64,000 nt of DNA from Lucinisca nassula (taxonomy: Eukaryota > Mollusca > Bivalvia > Lucinida > Lucinidae), in NCBI GenBank assembly GCA_963580285.1, contig OY757011.1, positions 114,362,766 through 114,426,765 of the forward strand. The letters run 5' to 3'. Below the pieces are notes generated by a model that worked only from the letters and a program-made list of their open reading frames with translations, did not search any database and was not told where the DNA came from. A program made the translations under genes and the position numbers. Shown piece after piece: positions 21,774-33,864 of this stretch. Each line of letters begins with the position of its first letter. Position 1 is the first letter of the stretch.

Positions 21774-22161
21774 TAACCCCACTTTTATATAGTAAAACTG
21801 GGGTTTACAGGCGTAATGCAAGCTTGTTAATGCTGACAGAGAATGGTGTATTGTGACTGAGTGGATATGCAGAGTGGTTAAAGTCTTCGTAAAGCGCACA
21901 ATACCGTAGATACTTGTACACATTACGGAACCACGCCTATACAAATGCATTATAAACTTTACCACCGAAAACAAAAACACGAAAATTTTACGGTGAAAAA
22001 ATCTGAAATTAGAAATAAAAAAAAAATAAGCGCCGGTTCTAACGGGTACCCACAATTTATATTTTCAAGAGAAATAATAAAAATAAGGTTTACCCCTGTA
22101 AACCCCAGTTGTACTACATAAAAGTGCAGTTGCAAAAATATATAGCCGTGTTTTCGTGGTG
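21774..22161. mobile_element. MITE family A fragment plus diverged copy
   Basis: 21774-21815 is the AACCCC/GGGGTT hairpin alone. 21921-22161 is a full-length but diverged copy starting CATTACGGAACCACGCCTAT and ending GCCGTGTTTTCGTGGTG; its central palindrome has collapsed to one arm. Confidence 0.7.
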
Positions 22162-22479
22162 TGTCAAAATGCATCCATACAGCACACAGCAAACGGACGA
22201 ACAGGCTGATCGAGTTTTATCTGGGCGCGCATGTCCGGAAAACATAGTTTTCGTTGTTGCCACTCAAATATAATTCCAATTTTCATGGCTCTGTAAAATA
22301 CTTTTGACATAAATGACTGATCGTGATTTTTCTGTATACGTAGTGTGATTTACTTGCATGTCCATAATATATGCTTGCTATAAAAAAAAACACTGAAGTT
22401 TTAAATAAATTGAAAACAAGACGTTTTCGTGCTTCAAGTCTGTATACTTATGATTTCCCACCCATTACACTACACTTCC

Positions 22480-23110
22480 TCATGATCTTATAACAGAAAA
22501 ACGCAATGATTTAACTGAATGAACATTTCATACGGAAGATTCCCTCTATCTTGCATGTAATGTAAGAATTACTTTTTTCACTTCTGAAGAACATTAAATT
22601 ATACTTTATGGTCATGTCAGAAAGTGTGTGAAGCTCTCACCTTCCTTCTTGACAATATTTACATAAGATTGGTACTAAGTAATTTAGACAAAGTGTGGCT
22701 GATCTATTCTTGTTTTGTTATGATGTCCTTTTACGTTGAAAACCAATCTGAAATCATTGAAGCTTTCAGCTCGATTTAAAATCGATTTAAGCCTCAACAC
22801 CCACCCCCGTCCCCCACAGTGAAATTCGTTTCACTGACCATTTCAAGGTGGTTCTTCTGTCGCAGTTCATTTTTGTTATGGTTTGACTTTAAGTGTGTGT
22901 TTCGCTCACATATATATATATTGTTGTTTTAGATAGCCAGTTGGCCATTTTTTGGGAAAGAAACTGTCCATGTGGCTATCCGCTATTGATGTTTCCATTA
23001 GGCTTCAGTTACTTCATGTTTGTGTTTCTTTCCCTTTGGTGTCTCTAATGGGAGCTGTGGGTTAATTGTATCGATTCCTGATCATTGTCTTCACTTCTGT
23101 TTTGCATCAA
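22480..23110 (+). pseudogene. Decayed Penelope-like RT fragment with 3' tail
   Basis: 22515-22700 translates in broken frames to text matching EDSLYLACNVR, FFTSEEH, GHVRKCV and FLTIF of the 41.8-42.7 kb copy. 22730-22775 matches the NQSEIIEAFSS segment. It then jumps directly to AATCGATTTAAGCC and the terminal tail block (22830-23110), so an internal deletion removed the rest of the RT. Confidence 0.8.
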
Positions 23111-23290
23111 TATCTTGATTCTTTCTTTCTTTCCTTCCCTTTTCCTTTCTTTTTTGTTGCGTTCGTGCTTTGTTTCTTTTCCTTAATGTCTTTGTTTCTT
23201 TCTTTCATTAGATTTTCTTACTTTTGTTATATTTTTGTTCTTCCACCCATTCTGTCTTTCTTTCTTTGTTCTTTCTTTCTGCAATTCCCA
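23105..23290. repeat. Polypyrimidine tract
   Basis: TTCTTTC/TTCCTTC-rich low-complexity DNA. The ORFs it generates are phenylalanine- and serine-rich artefacts. Confidence 0.85.
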
Positions 23291-23755
23291 GCATGTCCTA
23301 TAACTGCTGTAGATTTATGAGCAATTCTGTTACTATTCATCACTTGGATCCATTAATGGTGACTCGTAAATTTTGTGAGGGGAACGTGGTATCAAGGGAG
23401 TGTCCTGTGCCTTGTCATCTGACAGAAAGAATGGATTGTGAATGGAAAACTAAACCACGCAATGGCTTAACACATTTTAGACGGGATGGAAACATTGACA
23501 GTAAGTGCGAGCCAAGGTCAGACGCCCCATACCCGGCTTTTTACTCTTAACAAACACGTCCAGCCATTTTCTATGTAAATTTCTAAAAATAAGTCAAGCT
23601 GGCATCTTTAAATTTTTAAATGGACTGCTGCTATATTTAGTGAGGAAAATTATATTCAGTTCAAAATGGGCAAATCAACCTAATTACAGTTAGCGATATA
23701 GTTAAGGGGAATGCATGCACCAGGTTTATTTTGCAACTTTTTTTATTTTGGATAC

Positions 23756-24066
23756 ACTTTACTGGGGGCTTGAAGAAATATATGGGCTGCATATGCTTCC
23801 AGGCAGAGCTGAATCCGGCCCGCACACTTGTACTGGTAAACCGCTTAGAAGATCTAAGCCTGTCCAGGAACCGCGGTGCGAGGCGGACCGTCCATGCTAA
23901 TAAACCCTATAGGTTTCATTTGGCGACATGGCTTGAGATGTCATTTCATCTCAGTGTCGGGTAAAAGTCCCACAGAATTGGAAGCAACGTCTCCAAAATG
24001 GCCTATACAGTGTTGACGGGGACGTTAAACCTCAAATCAAACAAACACACAAAAACAACTTTACTG
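23756..24066 (+). mobile_element. SINE-1 full copy with target duplication
   Basis: The copy at 23765-24057 starts GGGGCTTGAAGAAATATATG and ends GACGTTAAACCTCAAATCAA then a CAAACA tail. It is flanked by ACTTTACTG at 23756-23764 and 24058-24066. Confidence 0.9.
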
Positions 24067-24089
24067 ACTTCCTGATTTCTTTTTAGTCC

Positions 24090-24235
24090 AGAAAATGGAA
24101 AAAGGATGTACTCTTAGAAGATAGAATTTGCTCCTCAGTAGAAAATTCTTTCTTCTAAGAGTAGAACCCAGTTGACAAGGAAAAGACAAATATTCTGTAA
24201 GTTACCTACCCTGAAGGTGTATTCTTTCTCCTTAA
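24090..24235. mobile_element. Palindromic MITE (family D)
   Basis: TACTCTTAGAAGATAGAATT and AATTCTTTCTTCTAAGAGTA form inverted arms around TTTGCTCCTCAG. The same hairpin and downstream text (GTTGACAAGG, CCCTGAAGGTGT) recur at 63626-63841, where the ends are better kept. Confidence 0.75.
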
Positions 24236-24447
24236 TGCTTTTAGAAAATAAAGTTAATTCATGTACGTACTCTGTGACATCACCAGCCAACCAACAGAAC
24301 GGTGAAAGTTTCTCGCAATGGTCTATCACCCGTCATAGGTGGACAAATGTGTCCGTTGGAGAATCAGATTAGTTTGTGTATCAGCGCAGTCCAAATAGCG
24401 CCCTCAGTGCCCCCATGTGCTACATATTTAGCAGCTAAAGGAACAAC

Positions 24448-24690
24448 AAAATAGAAGTGAAGGCAATGATCAGGAATCGATACAATTAAGCCACACCTCC
24501 CACCAGAGACACCAAAGGGAAAGAAACACAAACATGAAACAACAAGACCCTAATTGAAACATGAATAGCGGAAAGTCAAAAGGTCATTTACTTTCATACA
24601 CAATGGCCATTTGGCTACCCAAAACAAAAATATGTAAGCGATACACACGCTTAAAGACAAATCAAAAATAAAGCCGTCGTTTCGTTGTTC
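24448..24690 (-). mobile_element. Penelope-like 3' end fragment
   Basis: TAGAAGTGAAGGCAATGATC, GGAATCGATACAATTAAGCC and ACACCAAAGGGAAAGAAAC identify the terminal block in reverse; it ends near ATAAAGCCG. Confidence 0.75.
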
Positions 24691-25159
24691 CGTTCTTCCA
24701 TTGTTTTATTGTTGTTGTTGTTTGTTTGTTTATCATACCCATTTTATTTATTCATGTGACTAGATATAACAATCCTCATGTAAATATTGCTGATATTTTT
24801 GAAAGTTGAACTCCATGGCAAATCAACTTTCGATGTATACACAAATTCTACATCCGGTACTGGACCCCATTACCGCTTCCGATTCTTCGTTCGCTTCACA
24901 ACATAGTCCTAAACACCAACATGACGATACTTGTATTTTGGTAAGCTTAAATTCATAATATTTTATACAACGGATGTCATATATCCATGCATTAGGTACC
25001 CTGGCGCTGAATGTTGATTTTGTAAATCGGAAAGATTTGCATTCGCACATTAGCAACAGCTGTGATGTATGCAGTTATGTGCTTTTTTTGTTGTTGTTGT
25101 TGTTGTTTTGTTTTGTTATTTTGTCGTAGTTTTCTTTTTTGTTTGTTTCATGGGCCGTA

Positions 25160-25366
25160 AATCTCAAGATTATTTCACATAACTCGAGTTGATCGTTTAT
25201 TAGCGCTGGGCAAAAAACCGGAATACCCGGAGAAAACCCACCAGACCTTTCATTGAAGAACTCGACGTCTCATATGTGACCCGAGCGAGGGTCGAACCCA
25301 AAGCTGTGAGACACCTAATGACTAAGAGTCAGCGCATTTTCCCACTAGGCCACGGAGGCCCATCAA
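25160..25366 (-). mobile_element. tRNA-derived SINE (SINE-2)
   Basis: On the minus strand: GCCTCCGTGGCCTAGTGGGA (A-box region), GTTCGACCCTCGC (B box), then GGAGTATTCC-type body and a TGATTT-type tail. It matches the copy at 4376. Confidence 0.8.
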
Positions 25367-25755
25367 AACTCATTTAAATGGTTAGAAATTAAACCAGTCT
25401 TGATATCAATAAATCAAATGTGCAAGGTGGTAAAAATATAAAGAGTGTAATAACATTGCACAGTAGTCATTTATTGCCCTTGAGGTCAATAGTACCTGCT
25501 CGGGTGAACAAATTGTCATACCCACTCCCCTCACACAAGGGCAACAACTGATTTAATATACATTGTACCGAATTATGACTTCCAGATATTCTTTCAGTGA
25601 ATGCATGACATAAGAGGGTGATATTGCAAGGAATTATGATAATTTATTACAATGTACCCTGCTCGCGACTTCTAGAGATTCTTTCAGTGAATGCACTAAT
25701 ACTTTTCAGCAGTGACGTCAGGGGGGAATATTGCAGGGGAATATGACAATTTATT

Positions 25756-26068
25756 GCATTGCGTGTGTTTGTTTGTTTGATTTGAGGTTAAACGTCCCCG
25801 TCAACACTGTTAAGGTCATTTTGGAGACGTTGCTTCCAATTTTGTGGGACTTTTACCCGACATTGAGATGAAATGACATCTGAAGCCCTGTCGCCCAATT
25901 AAACCAATAGGGTTTTTAAGCATGGCACCGCGGTTCCAGGACAGGCTTAGATCCTCTAAGCTGTTTACCAGTACTAGTGTGCGGACGGTTTCAGCTCTGC
26001 GTGGAAGCATCATGCAGCCCATCTATTTCTTCAAGCCCCAATGGGCGGGGGGCAACGCATTGCGTGTG
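25756..26068 (-). mobile_element. SINE-1 full copy with perfect 12-bp duplication
   Basis: The element at 25768-26056 is flanked on both sides by GCATTGCGTGTG (25756-25767, 26057-26068). The tail lies at the low-coordinate end (TTTGTTTGTTTGATTTGAGG). A short stretch of the family's middle, the GACGGTCC segment, is deleted. Confidence 0.93.
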
Positions 26069-26069
26069 A

Positions 26070-27172
26070 CTTCTAGAGAGTTTTTCAGGGAATGCACTTG
26101 TGCTTTTGAGGAGTCAGGCCAGAGGGGAATATTGGCGGGGATTATGATAAGTTTTGGCCCTCTGCGCGGCATGCTGCCAACCGGTCGCTCAGAATTCTAG
26201 AATATCTTATCGATATTTATTAGGTATGATAATTGTTTTACCTTATATGGGCATATTATCCATATTAATTTGTCACAGGGACAAATGCTTGTTTTCAAGT
26301 GACCTAACAGCACACATACATAAAACGAATTCGACCACTCTGTCTCACACCTTTGCGTATACGTATGTGAGAATTCAGTGGGCATGGTTGGCAATAGTTA
26401 TGTATCAGCCCTATATCTAATCTTAACTTGTGACCTAATGTCGAACCAAACAATTGGGGAGTCTGTGGAGGAAAGCAATGTCAAAACAATAAGTACTGAT
26501 CCTCGCTCCGTCACTATGCAGCAAAGTACAACCACAATAATATTATATATGTCAAAGTATTATATTTTATGTCGACTAACTATACGATTCTTTTCTAGTT
26601 TGAAATCTTAGAGCGTCCGATAAAAATGTTTTGGTTTCTTTTTATCAGCTCGTTTTGCTGCAGTCGGACCCTTAAGCAACTGTAGAACACCATTTCAAGT
26701 GTACACTGTTACTAGTCGAATCTGGTAACAGGCGTAAACATCCACCACATGGAACAGGTATTACATATGCATGGAACATATACATAAGACTCCTTGAATG
26801 CGTCGTGTATCAGATCGGTTATTATTAATGCAATCTATCTGTTTATAGATACCCATTCACAATACATTTGAAATACTTCAAACCTAAGATTGGATGCAGT
26901 CCTAAATATGATAGCGAAGTATTTCATTCACGCAAATAAAACCCTAAGTATAAAAAGAATAAGACATGTAAAAGGCAAGACCGCCTTGAGGCACTCGAAA
27001 CTGCCTTCAAGTTGGTGATGTACCCAACGAAGGAAACATCGTATTTTCATTTAATCGCCACATGCCCAGTAGAGGGTCCACTATCAGCATGTCTTAATTA
27101 AGCGTCATACTCTTAGTGGGTATTTTCCTAGCAGTACCAGTTCACTAAGCAACTAAGACTTCAACTTGAATA
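26070..27172. other. No gene seen
   Basis: Unremarkable AT-rich DNA with only short unsupported ORFs. I recognise no repeat family over this 1.1 kb, so it may be older unique sequence. Confidence 0.5.
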
Positions 27173-27459
27173 CATCACGAAAACACGCCTATGTAATTTT
27201 GACCCTCTTGAACCTCACTTTTATATAGTAAAACTGGGGTATACAGGGGTAAACCTTATTTTTCTTATTTTTGCTCTAAAATATAAATTGAATGTACTCG
27301 TTAGAACCGCCTCATCGAGGAGGCGGTTCTAACGAGTACCCACAATCTATATTTTGAGCAGAAATAAGAAAAATAGCACAATTTTCGTGTTTTTTTTTTT
27401 GGGGGGGGGGGGGGGGCGGTAAAGTTTACAATGTATTTATTTAGGCGTGTTTCGTAATG
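27173..27459. mobile_element. MITE family A copy, complete
   Basis: It starts CATCACGAAAACACGCC, has the AACCTCAC/AACTGGGG hairpin, a central palindrome (27297-27360) and a T-run into G-run (27397-27417), and ends GGCGTGTTTCGTAATG. At 287 bp it is a good reference copy for family A. Confidence 0.9.
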
Positions 27460-27794
27460 AAACAGAAGCAAGAAATATTTTAAAGTTGTCTCTTCCTCTT
27501 CACTTGAAACAGCACTTACTGGGTGGTCTGATAACTGAAGAAAAATAAGTGAAATATTGCTCTTCGATTGACATGATTAGCGCGTATTAATTTATAGTTT
27601 TCTGTAAATTGCTGGCTTATCGGTTGCGACGCCAGGTTGCGTGTCAGTAACCTGTAAGATAACTGTTTAAAGAAAAATGAAACAAAATGAATCGGGACAC
27701 AGGAATAGGCATGTGAAGCAGGTCGAGACTCAGAGCTTGCCAGTGCTTTTTTACTTTTGTCAAAAAGGGCAGTTGTCAGTTTCTGGCGAAAGAA

Positions 27795-27905
27795 TGTGCA
27801 CTGTATACTGGTTAACCGCTTACGCATAAGCCTGTCCAGGAAAGTATGACCGACTCAAAAATGAAATAAAATAGTGTTGACTGTGCCAATACAAACAAAC
27901 AAGTC
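27795..27905 (+). mobile_element. SINE-1 remnant
   Basis: TACTGGTTAACCGCTTACG, AAGCCTGTCCAGGAAAG and a terminal ACAAACAAACAAG are recognisable; the middle is deleted. Confidence 0.55.
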
Positions 27906-27956
27906 TTTTTATCTTTGTCATTTGGATAGCCTGGACACCATAACAATAACAAACCC

Positions 27957-28192
27957 ATGCGATACAGTACATTTTCACATCTCTAAAAAGGCTACTTTTC
28001 TGATGAAAATCCTATTTATACCGCAAACATAGGTTCTGGGTACTCATTAGAACCGCCTAGTTGAGGTGGTTCTAACGAGTACCCACAACCAATGTCTTGG
28101 AGCGCTGTGGTGCAGTGGTAAAGCACCGGATTTAAGATATAAAGTGCTGTTTAGGGGATGTCTTCATTATACGGACTTGTTAACATGATATT
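27957..28192. mobile_element. MITE family B copy with tRNA-like insert
   Basis: Family B arm, palindrome (28045-28100) and end (ACGGACTTGTTAACATGATA) are present. At about 28100-28140 the arm is replaced by GCGCTGTGGTGCAGTGGTAA AGCACCGGATTTAAGA, which reads like the 5' half (D-arm side) of a tRNA-Leu-type sequence, probably a SINE head fragment. Confidence 0.65.
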
Positions 28193-28879
28193 ATGGAAGG
28201 AATATGTGATCAGCAAAGACTCTGAACAGACTATGAGGAGTCGCAGGCTGGCCTGAATCTTTGCACGTCGTACATAATATATCTTTGTTTTGGGTAGACT
28301 GAAGTATTTATATCTCCAAAAGTCTGCAGATCGAAAGGATGTTATCAAAATAAAATCTTGAAACGTTTTTTCCAAACTTGCTAATATCAAACGTAAACTG
28401 TTTTACCTTCACACATAATATTTGTTTTCAATTCTGACAAAAATCCAAAGAATCTCGCGGCAACCCAGCAGGCCACGACGTCGATGCGACTCCATGTCGT
28501 TGTTTTCACGTTGTTGCGACGTTGCAAAATCGGCATGTACCATTCTAAATTGATATTCACATAATGCATAAACCAATCTCAAGACACAGCTTTCTACAGC
28601 AACAAAAATCCTGTGATGGTGTAGAATGAAAAAATAATCGAACAATTATCCAAACGCCAAATACACATGCTCATTATAGTCATTAAAATGTGACGTTTCA
28701 AAATGATTGCTGCAAAACTATTAAATGAGAAGATGTCATAAAGTATTAAGTGCCCTTCTGCAAGTTGCAACATCATAAGATAACATCACGGGCTGGATAA
28801 TGTCGTTTCAACTTTGTGTGTCTGCAGGGTGGGATCATGGAAGCTATTTTGTTTTAATTGGTAAATTTTCATCAGTTTT

Positions 28880-29930
28880 AGCTCACCTGAGCCGAAGGAT
28901 CATTGGTGAGCTCATAGTATGATAAGGTATTGTCTGAAGTCTGTTGCCTGTGGTCTATCAATATTTTCGAACATCTCTGAAACTACTGGGCCGATTGAAG
29001 TCAAATTTCATATGGATCATCCATGGCATTGGGGACCGAAAGTTTGTTTGCGGGATGACCTTAGGCTATTTTACGCCGAGGTCAAATTTGGTCGCATAGA
29101 CTTTTGTATAGAAAAAAATGTTAAAGCCATTTTTTTTCAGAAGCTAATACAGCCTGTGATCTGAAAATTGCAGTGAGCAAAATAAGTAAATGAAACTACT
29201 GGAGTATTCAAGCTCAAGGTCATTCCTTGACCTTCGTTCAGGGTTATTCAGATATGATAATTAAAACTTGTTTTTTCTCAGAAAACATTAGGTCATCTAT
29301 AACCGGATTTCAAATGAAAGCTTTTAGGAATAAGGGAATAAAATTTATTAATATGGGTATGGTCACATGTCTAATATGACCGCCATGCCATATATGGTAA
29401 AAATACTTCAGAAATCTTCTTTGCCAAAACCAGTGGACCGATTATCATAAAACTGGGGACTCGAACAAACCGTATTTTGTTCGAATGATAAAAAAAGCCA
29501 AAACCGAGAATGTTTCGGAAACTTTGCAGCCTATGATCTGAAAATTAGTAGATGCAGTTTACTAAATGAGAAATTTAGTATTCAATGCCCTGGCCTGGCC
29601 CTGGCCTGGTCAAGCCCTGGCCTTGGTCTATTCAGATATGAATTGTTTTGCTCAGATGTCATTAGGCCATTTGAAACCAAATAATATATGAAAGCTTTTT
29701 CGAACCAAGAAAATGAAAATTAATTAATAAGAGTTTCGACACATGACTATTATGACCGCCGTGCCCATATATGGTAAAAACACTTCCAAAACCTTCTTCT
29801 CCGGAACCAATCGTCTGATTGCTATGAATTTGGGTATGTAGCATTGGAGTCACGGGCCAATAATAATTTGTTCAAATGATGACAAGCTGACCACCAGAAC
29901 TAAATATAGAAAAAATATTAAAAAGTACAA
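28880..29930. repeat. Diverged repeat units (GGCCGATTGAAGTCAAATT)
   Basis: GAAACTACTGGGCCGATTGA, AGTCAAATTTCATATGGA, GACCGCCATGCC and ATATATGGTAAAAA recur at roughly 400-bp steps (28980, 29400, 29790) and again at 30785 and 31100. The left edge begins TTTTAGCTCACCTGAGCCGA. This is a non-coding dispersed repeat; I see no protein. Confidence 0.6.
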
Positions 29931-30480
29931 CATTAACTTGGATGTGTTCCTTTCTGTTGAAAAGCAATCTAAAGTTGTTGAAGCTTTCAGCTCGACGTCT
30001 AGATATTTGGATGGGTTAATGAACAGTGACAAAACAGTTCAACACTCCTAATAAATTACAATATGCTAAACTTACTTATCAGGGCTATCGGTATCATAAA
30101 CTTCGCAAAGCCTTTCCAAAGTTTTATAGACGTCATTTCAATTTAATTGTACAATTGAATGTTGAACTTAAATCTCTTCTACAACAAGGCCTATCGGAAC
30201 CTTAATTTTATGGTGACTTAATATATAAATTCAAAACAAGAGTCCCATGGGTCACTATGCTCACCAGAGCTTTGAAAAACTGGTCCTGTCCACTGGCAGG
30301 CATATTCATCACCAAACCATGACTGCTTAAGAAATCTAAGATATCCCATTAGAAATGCTAAGTGGCCAAATCAACTGACATAAAATAGGTAAAGGTCAAG
30401 GCTGACAACTTTGCTTCTCTCTTTAATTGCACGCCGGTGAATCAGGCCTTAGATTCTATGACGGTTCCAGCGTAAATTAC
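29930..30480 (+). pseudogene. Penelope-like RT remnant
   Basis: 29945-30030 matches the ENQSE.IEAFSSTSRYLD segment with stops. 30055-30240 matches KLLNQGYRYHKLRKAFSKFY and GLKSLLQQGLSEP. 30405-30478 matches NFASLFNCTPV to the stop. A foreign 150-bp segment (30245-30400, CAAGAGTCCCATGGGTCACT) interrupts it. The copy is heavily decayed. Confidence 0.8.
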
Positions 30481-30483
30481 TGA

Positions 30484-31580
30484 GAATTGCACGACCCGCA
30501 GAAAAAGCGACTGACTGAAGTCGGTTGATTTTCTAAGAGTGCCCTAAAATCACCGTGTCATTCTGTCATTCGGTCAGTCTGTCAGTCTGTCTGTCCGTCC
30601 GTAACCCGTTTGTCAAAATTGGTGATAGTGACCTAACCGCTTGGAATATTTAAACAATTTTTGGCATACTAATAGATATCAATGAGATCTAACCAATGAA
30701 CTTGCGAAATATTACATTCCGTTAAGTATAGCCTGGCCGAGGCGAAAAATGTGAAAATTTTCGAACTGCTTCTCCTCGGTAACCGTTGGGCCGATTGAAG
30801 TCAAATTTCATATGGAGCCTCTATGGGATGGGGGAAACCAAAATTTGCTCATGGGGTCCAGGTCACATGACCAAGATGGCCGCCAAGCCATTTATGGTCT
30901 GTCTGTCTGTCCGTCCGTAACCCGTTTGTGAAAATTGGTGATAGTGACTTAACCGCTTGGAATATTTAAACAATTTTTGGCATACTGATAGATATTAATG
31001 AGATCTAACCAATGAACTTGCGAAATATTACATTCCATTTAGTATAGCCTCGCCGAGGCGAAAAATGTGAAAATTTTCGAACTGCTTCTCCTCGGAAACC
31101 GTTGGGCCGATTGAAGTCAAATTTCATATGGAGCCTATATGGGATGGGGGAAACCAAAATTTGCTCATGGGGTCTAGGTCACATGACCAAAATGGCCGCC
31201 AAGCCATATATTGTAAAAACCCTTGAAAAATAGTCCTCTCCAGAACCACTGGGCAGATTTCCACGAAACTTGATAAATAGTATCTGGGACATAGGCCCAT
31301 CATAAAGTGCTAAAATGGTGACCCTGGGTTGACCTTGACCTTCTTTGTGCCTAGGTCAAACTTTGACACATATGCTTTTGTATTGGAAAAGTGAGAATGC
31401 ATTTTATCCATCAAACGATTCAGAATACAGTACTAAAGTATAAGATATATTTTTGCTCCTTACGATAAGGCGCATTTATTGGGGGAACCGTTTTCGGTCC
31501 AGGTCACATTACCAAAATGGCCGCCATACCCATATATGGTAACACCCATAAAGCTAAAAGCATCCGGCGGGTCGTGCACT
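30484..31580. mobile_element. Non-coding element with GCACGACCCGC termini and internal duplication
   Basis: It begins TTGCACGACCCGC and ends GCGGGTCGTGCACTT, an inverted pair. Inside, a 316-bp unit is tandemly duplicated (from about 30585 and 30901; GTAACCCG at 30601 and 30917). The units differ at a handful of positions. It separates the Penelope coding remnant from its own 3' UTR, which resumes at about 31600. Confidence 0.65.
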
Positions 31581-31599
31581 TCAGCAGAAGCACTGGTTA

Positions 31600-32300
31600 G
31601 GATTTAATTTTATGTAATGTTGGTTGGTGCCTAATGTTCTGTCTCTTATCGGGCACATATGAGTCTAACTGTTGGTTTTCGTTTGCTCAAGCATTTTAGT
31701 GGTTTCTTACTGTCGAGTCCTCACCGTTGTTTCATCTCTGTGGTTGTTTATTTTTTGTGTTCTCGGAGATGTCACACTGATGAGCTAGGAGGCCTTCATG
31801 CGGACTGAACCAGTTATTTGTCTAAATCGCGACGGAAGTAAGGGCGAGGATTGTGGCCACGTATAATCGATTTAAGCCCCTTGTAACAACAGTAACTGTT
31901 CTTCTGTTGTTCTTCAGTGAAATGTTTTTCATTGACCGTTCTTCTGTCGTGGTTTATGTTTGTTATGGTTATTCTTTGAGTGTGTGTATCGCTTATATTG
32001 TTTTGTTTTGGATAGCCAATTGACCATTTAGCGGGAAAGTAATTGTCCTTTTGGCTTCCTGCTATTGATGTTTCCATTAGGGTCTAGTTATTTCATGTTT
32101 GTGCTTCTTTCCCTTTGGTGTCTCTCATGGGAGCTGTGGGTTAATTTGATCGATTCCTTACCAATGCCTTTACTTCTGCTTTTCATGCAGACTGAATAAA
32201 TTATTTGTCTAAATTACGACAAAATGTTGCCTCTTAAAATCGATTTAAGCCCCTTGTAAAAACAGTTACTATTCTTCTGTTGTTGTTTATTATTTTAAGA
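31600..32300 (+). mobile_element. Penelope-like 3' region, partly duplicated
   Basis: Ordered tail blocks are TTGGTTGGTGCCTAATGTTC, CTGTCGAGTCCTCACCG, AATCGATTTAAGCCCC and TTTCATTGACCGTTCTTCTG, ending ACTTCTGCTTTT near 32183. The AATTATTTGTCTAAAT...AAGCCCC block then occurs a second time (32190-32300). It is the host of the SINE inserted at 32318. Confidence 0.75.
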
Positions 32301-33864
32301 GTTCGTCTTTGCATGTACCGGCCCCGATAGCTCAGTTGGAAGAGTGTCCGCTCCGGGGAACGGGAGGTCACGGGTTCGATCCCGGGCCGCGACATACCAA
32401 AGTCGTTAAAAATGGTACTAGTTGCTCCTCGTTTGGCACTCAGATTTACGGGGTAGAGCTAGGACTGGTCGACCCAGTGTGAGGATAATGTGACTGGGTG
32501 TGGTATCATGTAATGTGTCTGGGACATGATACTTCAGTGAGGCAGCACTATAAAAGTGAGCATTGAGCTCCCTGTCGCAACCAGACCAGACCTGGGGTAA
32601 TTGTATTCTGTATTCTTATTAGAATACTATTCGAATACATTTTCTGAGTATTCGTGAAGTATTCTGTATTCGTGGATTTTTCAGAATAAAAGTATTTGTA
32701 TTTGTATTCAAACACATTTCAAAAGTCATGTATTCATGAATAGTTTTACGAATACATTATGAATACTTTTACTCTTTACAGGAAAAAATATGAAACAATA
32801 CATAAATGTTTTAATTGATGTGACTAAAGTCCTTGACTGCTCATGTAGGAACTTCTGAAATTACTATTAGATGGTTTAATACAATATATAACAGAAATCC
32901 AATAATACTAATTGATTTATTTGACTGCATTGATGCAAATAAAAGCTTTTAAGATGACAAACATTTCATTATTATGAATATATTACTTTTAAAGTCACTG
33001 ACACTATAATTTGTTGACTGAGAGGTGGGAAAAACAGAAGAAAATATCATCTGTTCTCAATTAGATTTTTTTTTATTCAGAGACACTTACTTCAATCACA
33101 AATAACTCACAATCATGGCCCACCACTGTGGCACATGGCTATTTCTAGTCTGTTCTTACAAATATATCCATTTGTCAATATATGATGTTTTAGGCTGATT
33201 TGTGCTGATTGCATAAAATAATTTCTGCTACCCATTTATGTCCAGTGAACTCTTCAATTTGTATTATTTGACAGGTCCATTTCAATTTAAGAGGTGTCTG
33301 CTTACTTTTATTATTTTTACAAAATTTTATCATCTTTAGAAAAGTAGAAAGTACTGTACACTTTGAACAGACGCTATATTCTGTGGCATATGATCTTAAT
33401 CTACACTGCCAAGGTCCCTTTTTAAGGGACTGTATGCATTGATGTGTTAATCTGTGAAGTTACCTGTATGTCATCTTCCAATACATTGCCTCAGGAATAA
33501 GTCAGGATAGAGAGAAAGGGGAAAGACATTGTGCTTTTACAACAGTTACTGAGCCATATGCATTCCAAAGTAAAAACCTACAAATTACCCACATGTACGT
33601 AATTCCAAATACTGGTAAATTTATGATCTTTGTTTGATAAGAACAATCTCCCTGTTGATAACATATTAAAAATCATACACACACCAAAAATGTCTAAGTA
33701 GTAAAATGAAAGTGAAGGCAATCTGAAAAATGAAATCAGAAAAGTACAAATAGAAGGCAATGGGCACTGATTGATTTATTATGTGCTGGCCACCTTTGAC
33801 ACTTGTTTCTCATAAGAAACAGAACACAACAATGACCCTTATTTAGGTACAGCAGTATATGAAT

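Noticed and set aside
31779..31815. CTGATGAG in the Penelope-like 3' tail as a hammerhead core
   Set aside because: No stem II followed by GAAA. The sequence is GAGCTAGGAGGCC ... ACTGAAC, and the CTGATGA is lost in the homologous tail at 14535. Not a ribozyme.
32332..32390. Functional tRNA gene
   Set aside because: A and B boxes are present, but the acceptor stem does not close and the sequence continues into a SINE body with target duplications. The same reasoning applies to 4376 and 60059.
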